Position numbers and translations under genes: made by a program. The notes beneath the pieces were generated by a model. It was not told where the DNA came from, did not search any database, and worked only from the letters and a program-made list of their open reading frames with translations. Below, in pieces: positions 24,110 to 31,384 of a stretch of DNA of 64,000 nucleotides (position 1 is the first letter of the stretch; the number at the start of each line of letters is the position of its first letter). Origin of the DNA: Rhodococcus yunnanensis NBRC 103083 (GTDB lineage Bacteria > Actinomycetota > Actinomycetes > Mycobacteriales > Mycobacteriaceae); contig NZ_BCXH01000003.1 in assembly GCF_001895005.1 (NCBI RefSeq), forward strand, positions 310,001 to 374,000, given 5' to 3'.

Positions 24110-24532
24110 TCAGTCGAGGTTCGCAACCGCTGCCCGGTACCGTTCGCGGCAATCGACGGCCAACTCGCGCACCCGGCGCATCTCGTCGAGCAAGGGTGCG
24201 CCGCCGCCGTCGACCGCTAACGAGACCATCAGCGTCGGCACCGCGCCTTCCTCGACCGCTCGGTAATTCGGCCACCGAGGAAACGCGGCGTGTGAAGCGC
24301 CTTGCTCGTTGATGACATTCTTGAGCCGTAGTGTGGAATCGAGGCCTAATCCTTCGATAATAGGAATGCAAATCTCGTAAAGATGTCCGGCTTTCAGCTG
24401 TTCGAATTTCTCCATTGCGCTTTCTCTGTCGCGCCAGTCGATTAGTACGTTCACGATCGCTCTCCCTTCTCCGTCGTAGTAGCCGGTGATCTCGAATTGG
24501 AACTTGACGTCGTATTTCGGATAGTCCTGCAT
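24110..24532 (-). CDS. Unknown protein of the element (140 residues)
   Basis: It starts MQDYPKYDVKFQFEITGYYD and contains AIVNVLIDWRDRESAMEKFE and LKAGHLYEICIPIIEGLGLD. It looks like a mixed alpha/beta protein without Cys or membrane segments. It lies one base after the stop of the replication-like gene and is followed by the terminator at 23993. The family is not recognised. Codon use is less GC-rich at third positions than the host's. Confidence 0.7.
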   Translation of the reverse strand: MQDYPKYDVKFQFEITGYYDGEGRAIVNVLIDWRDRESAMEKFEQLKAGHLYEICIPIIEGLGLDSTLRLKNVINEQGASHAAFPRWPNYRAVEEGAVPTLMVSLAVDGGGAPLLDEMRRVRELAVDCRERYRAAVANLD

Positions 24533-24533
24533 T

Positions 24534-25232
24534 TTAGAATTCTCCGAATTCTTTGTCGTATTCCGCCTTCGTAATCCCGGACGGCAGCTGCGGACCACCC
24601 TCGGCGTCGTCGTCTTCGTGCGCCTCGGTGATGTCCTGTTGGGCAGAGGGGTCCGACCGAACGGGGCGCGCGCCAGCGCCGCCACCAGTGAGGTTCGGAG
24701 GCGAAGCCGACCCCTCCTGCCCTTCCTCTTTAGAATGACTTATTGAGTCATCTAAAGTCAGGTCAGGTAAAGCGGGGGAATCCCCTAGGGACGTCTCGAG
24801 GGACGCTGAAGGGGGGACATCCGAGGGGACATTCTTCGGGGCGGCGCTCTTCTTCTTGCGGCACCACCAGGTTTCCGGGCACTCTTCATGCTTCCCGCGT
24901 TGGTGCCGCTTCTTGATTCTCCAGCCTTCCTTTTGCTCTTCTCTCTCGGCGGAAGTAGTTTGCGCATCCCATTCGATTTGCCATTCATCGGCCGATAGCT
25001 CGATCGCCAACCCGTATTCCACTAATAGCGCAATTGCCTTCAATGGTTCGGGGTGGCGCGTTGCTTTACCTAGCGCGTGTAGAGGAATTGCACCGTCGGT
25101 TTTCGCGTTCGTTGACCACACTCGCAATTCGAGTAGGCATAGAACCGCTCGTGATCCTTCGTCGCTGAGTAATAGCTTTAGCACGTTGGAACCGTCGAAG
25201 AATTCACCTTCGATGATCGTTCCGTAACTCAT
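24534..25232 (-). CDS. Replication-initiation-like protein (winged-helix N-terminus)
   Basis: A 232-residue protein. The first about 90 residues (FFDGSNVLKLLLSDEGSRAV, then ALLVEYGLAIELSADEWQIE) resemble the winged-helix N-terminal domain of phage replisome organisers. The middle is basic with CPETWWCRKKK, and the C-terminal third is an acidic, Ser/Pro-rich linker ending GITKAEYDKEFGEF. The start ATG overlaps the upstream stop (ATGA). By position it corresponds to the replication module of phiRv1-like elements. The assignment rests on fold-level impression. Confidence 0.55.
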   Translation of the reverse strand: MSYGTIIEGEFFDGSNVLKLLLSDEGSRAVLCLLELRVWSTNAKTDGAIPLHALGKATRHPEPLKAIALLVEYGLAIELSADEWQIEWDAQTTSAEREEQKEGWRIKKRHQRGKHEECPETWWCRKKKSAAPKNVPSDVPPSASLETSLGDSPALPDLTLDDSISHSKEEGQEGSASPPNLTGGGAGARPVRSDPSAQQDITEAHEDDDAEGGPQLPSGITKAEYDKEFGEF

Positions 25233-25432
25233 TTCGATCTACCTTCCCTTCTTCGCCATTGCATGTAGTGGTTCTGGCACATCCCCCGCGAACGTGACTC
25301 TTTGTCGCACAACGCGTGCTCGCACAACGGTTTTCCGGCTTCGGAGAGTTGCTCATCGGCGGCGCGCTCGAACGGTTCCGGGTCCCAGTAGTTGGGCCAG
25401 CGCTTGCCGGTGCATTGGCCGATCGCTTTCAC
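25229..25432 (-). CDS. Small Cys-rich protein
   Basis: A 67-residue protein from GTG at 25430-25432. The start forms a GTGA overlap with the stop of the gene at 25429, and its own stop overlaps the next ATG (ATGA). CEHALCDKESRSRGMCQNHY with a following MQWRRR is a short zinc-binding pattern common in phage-encoded small proteins. A longer frame reading through the proline-rich region is rejected because that DNA codes the membrane-anchored protein in another frame. Confidence 0.7.
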   Translation of the reverse strand: MKAIGQCTGKRWPNYWDPEPFERAADEQLSEAGKPLCEHALCDKESRSRGMCQNHYMQWRRREGRSK

Positions 25433-25710
25433 CAGTTCACCCGGCAACGGAGCTTGTGGCAGTTGACGTTCGGCCCGTCGACATCGGGAACCACATCGGG
25501 CAGCGGCGCATCGGAGTAGGGCGTGGCGGGCGCTGGTGGCGGCGTGAACGGCGTTGTGGTCGGCGGCGGTGCAGTCGTGGTGGTGGTCGGCACGACGTAC
25601 GCGGGCAAGGGCTCCGAGGTGGCGACCAGGACGGTTGTGCACCCGACGACTCCGAGGGAGATTACCCCGGCGACGACCCATGCTGCGGTGGTGTTGGCGG
25701 TCATCGTCAT
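25429..25710 (-). CDS. Membrane-anchored proline-rich small protein
   Basis: A 93-residue protein. The hydrophobic N-terminus TAAWVVAGVISLGVVGCTTV contains a lipobox-like VVGC, so it may be a lipoprotein or single-pass membrane protein. A Thr/Pro-rich linker follows and then GPNVNCHKLRC. The start overlaps the upstream stop (ATGA). A surface protein in an element this small is unusual. Superinfection exclusion is a possibility, but only speculation. Confidence 0.75.
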   Translation of the reverse strand: MTMTANTTAAWVVAGVISLGVVGCTTVLVATSEPLPAYVVPTTTTTAPPPTTTPFTPPPAPATPYSDAPLPDVVPDVDGPNVNCHKLRCRVNW

Positions 25711-25907
25711 TTCACCAACAGCGCCGAGATACGTTCCCGCTGTTCGGGAGTCAGCGGCGGCGCACTGGCGACGATCTCTCGTACGCGGTCCTCGATCTTG
25801 GACGTGGCGAGTTCGGCTTCGAGAACCGAGTGGTCGGCGTAGGGCTGATCGCGCCGAGAGACACCGAGCTTGCCGCCGAGTGATTGGGTGCGCTTGGACA
25901 TGGACAT
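25707..25907 (-). CDS. Small unknown protein (66 residues)
   Basis: It starts MSMSKRTQSLGGKLGVSRRD and ends PPLTPEQRERISALLVK, a helical C-terminus typical of small phage proteins. It overlaps the next gene by 4 bp (ATGA) and follows the excisionase-like gene by 2 bp, inside the same operon. No function can be assigned. Confidence 0.7.
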   Translation of the reverse strand: MSMSKRTQSLGGKLGVSRRDQPYADHSVLEAELATSKIEDRVREIVASAPPLTPEQRERISALLVK

Positions 25908-25909
25908 TT

Positions 25910-26134
25910 TCAGTTCTCCTGCTCGGTCGATGACTGGCGCTCTATCGCAAGGGATTCGACCTCTCGTCGGTCGACCAGCACGAGCCTTCCCATCGGGAGC
26001 CTGTACCCGGTGAGCTGGTTACGGTCGATGAGCTTCTGCACGGTCGGCAGTGAGCAATTCAGGGCCACTGCGGCGGTCTCTCGTGATACGAGATTGACGT
26101 CGATCGGATTCTTGATCTTGAAACGTGTTGCCAT
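25910..26134 (-). CDS. Excisionase-like HTH protein (putative recombination directionality factor)
   Basis: A 74-residue protein: VSRETAAVALNCSLPTVQKL, then IDRNQLTGYRLPMGRLVLVD, the MerR/excisionase-type winged helix-turn-helix (helix, turn, recognition helix, wing). Small proteins of this type next to an integrase act as recombination directionality factors; in phiRv1 a protein of similar size (Rv1584c) has that role. Here it lies two genes downstream of the serine integrase. It could equally be a repressor. Confidence 0.7.
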   Translation of the reverse strand: MATRFKIKNPIDVNLVSRETAAVALNCSLPTVQKLIDRNQLTGYRLPMGRLVLVDRREVESLAIERQSSTEQEN

Positions 26135-26260
26135 GATGAATCTTTCATGAATGCAGGCGACAGAGGAGCGCTGAAGTGCGACCGTGCCGGATCTGCGGTG
26201 AGGGGTGGAGCATTCGCCCGTAGGCGACGTGAAAGCAGGCTGAAGGTCAGCGGCTCAGTG

Positions 26261-26542
26261 TCACACGTAGGTTGCGTGAATTTCGGCGAACATCTGTTCG
26301 GCTTCCTGAGCGAGACGTTCCCGGTATCGGCGGTTCCACTCGGCGACCTTCTCTGGGTGCGCCCTGCGGTACCGGCGACTACGTTCAGCGGAGCCAGACC
26401 TGGGGAGATACTTCATTCGCGCGGCCTCGATCCCGGTGTCGTCACGGGAGAGGCGGTCTATCTGTTGGGTCGTGGGTGCGGTCGCTCGTGCTGCCGGTGG
26501 AGAGCTGCCGCTGGCGCTCAGGAACGTGTCGGTGGTGGTCAT
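26261..26542 (-). CDS. Small basic protein (93 residues)
   Basis: The disordered N-terminus (SSPPAARATAPTTQQ) is followed by RSRRYRRAHPEKVAEWNRRY and a helical tail RERLAQEAEQMFAEIHATYV. The Arg-rich helix suggests nucleic-acid binding. It lies between the integrase and the excisionase-like gene. The 126 bp between it and the latter contain no convincing gene. Confidence 0.7.
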   Translation of the reverse strand: MTTTDTFLSASGSSPPAARATAPTTQQIDRLSRDDTGIEAARMKYLPRSGSAERSRRYRRAHPEKVAEWNRRYRERLAQEAEQMFAEIHATYV

Positions 26543-26582
26543 GATGTCCTGCCTCTCGTGGTGGTGTAGATCACATCAACTC

Positions 26583-26603
26583 GGTACCCCTGCGGGGTAT
26601 TCC
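26583..26603. promoter_or_regulatory. 20-bp dyad, copy 2
   Basis: GGTACCCCTGCGGGGTATTC, with arms TACCCC (26585-26590) and GGGGTA (26594-26599). It is near-identical to the dyad at 22896-22915 read from the other strand. It lies between the integrase stop and the next minus-strand gene start. Confidence 0.5.
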
Positions 26604-26713
26604 CTGCCTGCGTTCCGAGACTTTACTCGAGATTTTCCGGAATGCCATGTGTCCAGAACACTACGCGTCTGACCAGCGGATAAACAGTCTTGTTCTTCTA
26701 TGGCACCCGTGGT

Positions 26714-28180
26714 TCAATTCCGCAGCAACAGGACCGTAGCGGGACCGCGTGTGGAGATGTCGGTGTACCGGATCGATCGCGGATCGAATACGCGGGCACC
26801 GCGCCCTGTCGGCAGAATCTCGACTCGGAGAGCAGCTCGGATGAACGCGCGCTGCTGGTCGATGTCGGCGTCGGCGATCGTCGTAGTGGCGTCCCACGGG
26901 AGCGCATAGAGAATCGGGTCGACGGCGCTGGACTCGATGATCGTTTTCTGTCGCTCGATCCTCGGCATGATCCCATCACGAAATGCCAGATATTCGGCCC
27001 TGGTGCGCTGTCCTGCGCCCTCCTCTTTCGCTGCCTGCAGTAGGTCGGTGTTCAAGCGGTCGAGTTCGATGCGCGCGAGGGCAACCGTCTCGTCGGGTTC
27101 CGGGGTAGCGAGCAGTTCGCGGGCGCGCCATTTGTCCACCAGGTACCGCATGATTTCTCGGGTACGTTCGTCGACCTTGTCGGCTCGTCGGGAGACATGG
27201 TTGAGCGGGCACCGGTACTGCGGATGTCTCGGTGCGGTGAGCTTCTCGGTGACACCCTGGTTTGCCCACCTCATCGAGCGCCCGCACACGTTGCCGCCTT
27301 CGAGTACCTTGCCGCACGTGGCGATACCGGTCAGCAACCGCGTCGGGGCCGGACCGTGTGCGACGTAGCGTTCGGGGTCGGTCAGAATCGCTTTGAGCTG
27401 CAGGTGCTCGTCGTGGGTGATGATCGCGGGCCAGTCGCCCGGAGTGTCGGTCGGTTCGCCTCGGTAGACGCGGATGCCTGCAAGCGCGGGACGGAGCAGG
27501 GTCTGTTTCACGACGATGTGCTGCCACTCGTCGGCGTGGTTCTTTCTGGTCGGTCTCGCCACACCGGAGTTGTTCCACTCTTTGACTATTCGGGTGATCG
27601 ACTTTCCGGCAGTCAGTATGTCCGACACTGCTTTTCGAATGAGCGCTGCCTGCGGCTCGTCGAGCGCGTACCGTTTCGATCCATCTGTGTCGAACACTCG
27701 TCGGTACCCGAAACCCAAGTCGCCGTGCGGTTTCCCGGATTCCGCCCGTGCTCTGGCGTTGCGGATGACCCGTTTCGATGTCCTGCCTGCTTCCAGGGCG
27801 CTTGCTGCTGCCGAGAGTGTCGTCTGGTATTCGTGCTCGGGGTTGTCGGGGTCGATGACAGAGGTTCCGTCGTAGAGTTTGACGCCGCGTTCCCGGCAGA
27901 GCTTTAGCAAATCTGCTATCTCGCCGACCTGGCGACTCAGGCGCGACTGTTCCCAGACCATGAGCACGTCGTCGGCGCGGAGTGTGTCCGTGAGTTGGGC
28001 GTAGCCGGGTCGAGCCTTGCCGGAGTATCTGGACGCGCCTATGCCGTCGTCACGGATGATCGGGCCATGCTCCCAACCCTCGGAGTCGGCCACCCGTTTA
28101 AGCGCGTTGATCTGCTCATCAGGGGATCGACCCTTGCCGTCGCGGTCCTGACTGACTCGGGCGTAGATGACAGCGCGCAT
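26714..28180 (-). CDS. int: Large serine integrase
   Basis: A 488-residue serine recombinase. The catalytic domain starts MRAVIYARVSQDRDGKGRSP, with nucleophile Ser10, followed by DDVLMVWEQSRLSRQVGEIA. A recombinase domain (GFGYRRVFDTDGSKRYAL and on) leads to a zinc ribbon (CGKVLEGGNVCG and YRCP, about residues 310-345) and a coiled-coil region. It recombines attP with attB through a 2-bp crossover and needs no host factor. The ATG at 28178-28180 gives the standard start. It lies 57 bp from attR, as expected for such elements. The phiRv1 integrase is of the same class. Confidence 0.95.
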   Translation of the reverse strand: MRAVIYARVSQDRDGKGRSPDEQINALKRVADSEGWEHGPIIRDDGIGASRYSGKARPGYAQLTDTLRADDVLMVWEQSRLSRQVGEIADLLKLCRERGVKLYDGTSVIDPDNPEHEYQTTLSAAASALEAGRTSKRVIRNARARAESGKPHGDLGFGYRRVFDTDGSKRYALDEPQAALIRKAVSDILTAGKSITRIVKEWNNSGVARPTRKNHADEWQHIVVKQTLLRPALAGIRVYRGEPTDTPGDWPAIITHDEHLQLKAILTDPERYVAHGPAPTRLLTGIATCGKVLEGGNVCGRSMRWANQGVTEKLTAPRHPQYRCPLNHVSRRADKVDERTREIMRYLVDKWRARELLATPEPDETVALARIELDRLNTDLLQAAKEEGAGQRTRAEYLAFRDGIMPRIERQKTIIESSAVDPILYALPWDATTTIADADIDQQRAFIRAALRVEILPTGRGARVFDPRSIRYTDISTRGPATVLLLRN

Positions 28181-28237
28181 GTGACCAGCGTAAACCGTCG
28201 TGTCGACCACCCGATTCAGTGACCCCTGTAACGCATG

Positions 28238-28250
28238 ACAGTGTCGACCG
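28238..28250. repeat. attR core
   Basis: ACAGTGTCGACCG, identical to 18387-18399. Host sequence starts to the right (TCATCAGCGG). A partial second copy, GTGTCGACC at 28200-28208, lies inside the element and is not the junction, because the host frame only continues across the 28238 copy. Confidence 0.88.
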
Positions 28251-28845
28251 TCATCAGCGGGTCGGTCGCCGACAGCGAGACCGAAGGCAGGCCGAAGACG
28301 AAGTACAGGGCGAGGGTCGGGACGGCGACGAAGGCGATCTCGCACAATCCGATCAGCGGTTGCTTCATTCCGAGTGCGGTCCACGGCCAGTGCTGCCAGT
28401 TGAGGACGACCATCACCCACGTGGCGAATCCGAACAACACGAACAGTGCGCCGGCGAAGTAGCCGAGGCCGCCGTCGCGGGTTCCGGCGAAGTCGGGGAA
28501 CAGTGATCCGAGTCCGCTGCCGAGGAGCCAGGTGACCGCTACGGCGAAGATACCCGTCGACGCCAGAATGGTCAGTCCTCGCCACGGTTGTCTCCACTTG
28601 TCGAAACCGGCGAACTCGCAGTCGAATCCGATGAAGACGATGAACAGAATCGCCCAGAAGAGTGCCGCATTGAACGGCAGCGGATAGAAGTTCCACGGAC
28701 TCGTCGACGGGTCGGCGAGTAGATACCAGCTTGCGATCGAAATCAGAACGACCACCGCGAGATTCGCTGCGCCGAATGCGAACCATCGGCTGTGCCCGGT
28801 TTCGGCGGGTGAAAGATCCTGCACAGGGGCAGTGGTTGCGGTCAT
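28238..28845 (-). pseudogene. Multi-pass membrane protein, N-terminal half (separated by insertion)
   Basis: Starts at ATG 28843-28845 with AGGAG upstream. It reads ANLAVVVLISIASWYLLADP, ALFWAILFIVFIGFDCEFAG and further hydrophobic helices up to MTVDTV, where the 13-bp core lies. Beyond it the frame continues only seven codons of element sequence to a stop at 28216. Joined with 17885-18399 the gene is 369 codons. The family is not recognised; it is probably a channel or transporter-like protein. The divergent neighbour is a luciferase-like monooxygenase. Confidence 0.9.
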
Positions 28846-28903
28846 GATCAGCTCTCCTTGGCTACGCGAGATGTGGCGCCGTAACTATGAGCTGGATCAC
28901 AGG

Positions 28904-28946
28904 GTTTGCATCAGGGTTGCGGAGGGTTGCACGGGTCGGTGCAACC
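28904..28946. promoter_or_regulatory. GTTGC tandem box (copy 2) with inverted partner
   Basis: GGGTTTGCATCA, then AGGGTTGCGG and AGGGTTGCAC, place TTGC cores at about 10-bp steps. The last forms a perfect dyad GGTTGCAC (28925-28932) and GTGCAACC (28939-28946). It lies between the divergent membrane gene and luciferase-like gene and resembles the boxes at 16101 and 31303. Confidence 0.5.
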
Positions 28947-29033
28947 TCGAATCGTGCTGATCGAAACGGTTTCCCGACACCGAAGCGATCCATAGGCTTG
29001 CATCGAGCGACCGCGGACAGAAAGGCAATCACC

Positions 29034-29918
29034 GTGTCACCATCTGTACACGAGCAGGTACCGGTCGGTGTTCGTCTGCTGGGCGCATCGACCGCCGGTG
29101 TCCGGGACGTGGCAGCCGCGGCCGAGAAGCTCGACGCATCCGAGACGGGCTTCGTCGTACTCGGCTCGTCGATCGCAGGTCTCGAACCGAGCACGCTCGC
29201 GAGTTACCTCGCCCGGCGCACCACGAACATCGGTGTCGTGGTGGAAGCGGCAGCGCAACGCGACCACCCGTACAACATCGCACGACGCGTCGCCTCCCTC
29301 GATCACCTGAGCCGTGGACGCGCCGGATGGTGGGTTCTGCACGACGACCCGAAGACCGAACTCGGTCTCGGCCTTGGAAGTTCGTGGGTCGACGCGTCGT
29401 CGGAGGATCGCACTCTCGACGCCATCACCGCGGTGCGTGCGTTGTGGCGCACGTGGCCTGTGTCCTCGGTGGTCGGTGACCTCACCTCGAACATCTTCAC
29501 CCACGCCGACGAGATCAGGCATGCCGATCACGACGGAATCTTCTCCACCGCAGGACCGTTGACCGTCCCGACGACGCCGCAAGGCGAACCGGTCGTCTTC
29601 GGCCCCGGTAGTTCCGACATCCCTGTCGACGTGCCGCACGGGGTCGTCTCGGTGGGGATCGACGACATCGACACGATCGACGAGATCGTGGGCGCAGGCG
29701 CAGCAGGCGTAGTGGTCCACCTCGACCTCGGCACCGAACTCGACCTCGGCACCGAACTCGATTCCAGCATCGATCGCTGGACGCACGACGTGCTTCCGCG
29801 CCTGGTCGAACGAGGTGTCGTCCGGCGACGGCTACCCGGGTCGACGCTGCGGGACTACCTGCGCGCCGGGTTGCCTGCCGAACCGGACCTCTCCACCCGT
29901 AGACCCGCATTCGCCTGA
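29034..29918 (+). CDS. Luciferase-like flavin-dependent oxidoreductase (short)
   Basis: A 294-residue LLM-family protein. Motifs: VRLLGASTAGVRDVAAAAEK, the central PYNIARRVASLDHLSRGRAG (family ARxxAxLDxLSxGRxGW), and EDRTLDAITAVRALWRTWPV. It is shorter than typical 350-450 residue members. It would use FMNH2 and oxygen, often to open a ring or cleave a C-S or C-N bond. The start is GTG at 29034 with AAAGG upstream. It pairs with a second LLM protein at 29987. An in-frame duplication DLGTEL lies at 29721. Confidence 0.85.
   Translation: MSPSVHEQVPVGVRLLGASTAGVRDVAAAAEKLDASETGFVVLGSSIAGLEPSTLASYLARRTTNIGVVVEAAAQRDHPYNIARRVASLDHLSRGRAGWWVLHDDPKTELGLGLGSSWVDASSEDRTLDAITAVRALWRTWPVSSVVGDLTSNIFTHADEIRHADHDGIFSTAGPLTVPTTPQGEPVVFGPGSSDIPVDVPHGVVSVGIDDIDTIDEIVGAGAAGVVVHLDLGTELDLGTELDSSIDRWTHDVLPRLVERGVVRRRLPGSTLRDYLRAGLPAEPDLSTRRPAFA
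29721..29756. repeat. 18-bp in-frame duplication in the LLM gene
   Basis: CTCGACCTCGGCACCGAA twice in tandem (29721-29738 and 29739-29756), repeating the hexapeptide LDLGTE. It lies in a variable loop and preserves the frame. Confidence 0.9.
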
Positions 29919-29967
29919 AACACCAGCTCACTTGAAACACCAGCTCACCTGAAACAGCAGTTCACTC
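29917..29967. repeat. 17-bp tandem array across the LLM stop codon
   Basis: Three units beginning GAAACACCAGCTCACTT at 29917, 29934 and 29951; the third differs at a few bases. The first unit begins within the TGA stop (29916-29918). The array fills most of the gap to the next gene. Confidence 0.9.
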
Positions 29968-29986
29968 GAAGACTGGGAGCACACTC

Positions 29987-31261
29987 ATGTCATCCGAGCA
30001 CGTGATACTCAATGTCAACGTTCTCGATATCGGAATTCACCTCGCTGCGTGGCAGAACTCCGGGCTACCGCCGACGGCGTTCGTCGACCCGGGGTACTTC
30101 GCCGACATGGCTCGGTTGGCCGAGCACGGAACGCTCGACGCGTTGTTCCTGGCGGACGGCCCTGCGATACGCGAGGATCCCCGATTCAAGCCGTCTCGGG
30201 CGCTGGAGCCGTCGGCGATTCTGGCGTTGGTTGCTGCGGAGACCGAGTACCTCGGGGTCATCGGAACGCTGTCGACGACGTTCAACGACCCGGTGGAGTT
30301 GGCGCATCGGCTGCTGACTCTCGATCATCTCAGCGACGGACGCACGGGGTGGAACGTCGTCACCACCTATTCTCCTCAGGCAGGGAACAACTTCGGGTTG
30401 GCCGATTATCCGGAGCGGAGCGTTCGCTACCGCAGGGCCGCCGAGTTCGTCGATGTCGTTCTCGCGCTGTGGCAGGCAGCCCGATCCCGCGTGCCGGTGT
30501 CGCATCACAGCCAATTCTTCGACGTCGACGGCCTGCTTCCGCTCGGTCCTTCGCCGCAGGGTCATCCGATCATCGTGCAGGCAGGCGGCTCTCCCCAGGG
30601 GCGCGCACTCGCCGCACGATCCGCGAACGCGGTGTTCAGCGCCGAGCTGACGTTCGATGCAGGGCGGGAGCATTACCGTCAGGTCAAAGGCGATGCGCGG
30701 AAGCAGGGTCGCTCGGTCGACGACGTCGCCATTCTCCCCGGGTTGATCACCGTCCTCGGCAAGACGCGCGAGGAAGCGCGGCGTCGCTTCGAGCATCTGG
30801 AAGGCTTTCTCCCCGAGTTCTATTCACTCGATCGACTGTCCACCGTGCTCGGTTACGACCTCCGTGGACACGCCCTCGATGCTCCCGTCCCGAAGGCGGC
30901 GCTCGCCGATGTCGACCCGGACTCGTTCACTGCGTCGCTCGGATTCCGCGAGTCGATCGTGCGCGCCATCGAGGAGAACGGCGGCACGCTGGGCGATGCG
31001 GTCCGTGAATTCAGCGCAGGGGGACACCGCATCGTCGTCGGGTCGCCGCAGGACGTTGCGGACACCATCGAGACATGGTTTCGGCGCGGCGCGGCCGACG
31101 GATTCAACCTGATGCCCGACGTGTTCCCGTCGGGGTTGGAGGACTTCGTCGATCACGTCGTTCCGATCCTGCGTGATCGGGGACTGTTCCGGCGTGAGTA
31201 CGCCGAATCCACTCTGCGCGAGCGGTTCTCGTCGGTCTCGAGCCTCGATCGCACCGGCTGA
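29987..31261 (+). CDS. NtaA/DszA-like flavin-dependent monooxygenase
   Basis: A 424-residue LLM-family enzyme of the NtaA/SnaA/DszA group. It starts with a beta-barrel strand (IHLAAWQNSGLPPTAFVDPG) and has AHRLLTLDHLSDGRTGWNVV, FDVDGLLPLGPSPQGHPIIV and GSPQDVADTIETWFRRGAAD, diagnostic of this group. Members use FMNH2 from a separate reductase; substrates include sulfones, nitrilotriacetate and ketones. It lies 68 bp after the shorter LLM gene and is probably co-transcribed. No flavin reductase is adjacent. Confidence 0.9.
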   Translation: MSSEHVILNVNVLDIGIHLAAWQNSGLPPTAFVDPGYFADMARLAEHGTLDALFLADGPAIREDPRFKPSRALEPSAILALVAAETEYLGVIGTLSTTFNDPVELAHRLLTLDHLSDGRTGWNVVTTYSPQAGNNFGLADYPERSVRYRRAAEFVDVVLALWQAARSRVPVSHHSQFFDVDGLLPLGPSPQGHPIIVQAGGSPQGRALAARSANAVFSAELTFDAGREHYRQVKGDARKQGRSVDDVAILPGLITVLGKTREEARRRFEHLEGFLPEFYSLDRLSTVLGYDLRGHALDAPVPKAALADVDPDSFTASLGFRESIVRAIEENGGTLGDAVREFSAGGHRIVVGSPQDVADTIETWFRRGAADGFNLMPDVFPSGLEDFVDHVVPILRDRGLFRREYAESTLRERFSSVSSLDRTG

Positions 31262-31302
31262 CCCCGAGGCCCCCTCTCCCCGGTCATGAGATGGCAGGCG
31301 GC

Positions 31303-31320
31303 TGCAACGCTCTGCAACCC
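31303..31320. promoter_or_regulatory. GTTGCA tandem box (copy 3)
   Basis: TGCAACGCTCTGCAACCC holds two TGCAAC hexamers spaced exactly 10 bp, the complement of the arrangement at 16101. It lies about 65 bp upstream of the butanediol dehydrogenase-like start and is followed by CAGGTCACATAG. Confidence 0.5.
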
Positions 31321-31384
31321 TGTTTTCTGTGCGCCAGGTCACATAGACATACGTGCATCGTCTACTGGACCCAAGGAGAACCCG

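Larger units (their letters stand above)
18387..28250. mobile_element. phiRv1-like integrated element with capsid genes
   Basis: A unit of about 9.86 kb bounded by a 13-bp direct repeat. The right end holds a large serine integrase (26714-28180), then, all on the minus strand, a small DNA-binding protein in the excisionase position, short overlapping genes, a replication-like protein, Zn-finger proteins, a prohead protease and a major capsid protein. The left end carries a short plus-strand arm of small unknown genes. No portal, terminase, tail or lysis gene is seen. Size, order and integrase type match the phiRv1/phiRv2 class of mycobacterial prophage-like elements by my recollection; relatedness at sequence level was not tested. 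It splits a host membrane-protein gene. Confidence 0.92.

Noticed and set aside
23542-24126. 194-codon version of the gene at 23542
   Set aside because: The extension runs through the terminator at 23993 and across the oppositely oriented small gene at 23847. The 61-codon version has the ATGA coupling.
25229-25710. Frameshift joining the proline-rich protein to the Cys-rich protein
   Set aside because: The GTGA overlap with a good GTG start at 25432 explains two coupled genes without a shift.
28200-28208. GTGTCGACC as an alternative attR
   Set aside because: The host membrane-gene frame does not continue from this copy; only the 13-bp copy at 28238 restores the gene, so this is a partial copy inside the element.
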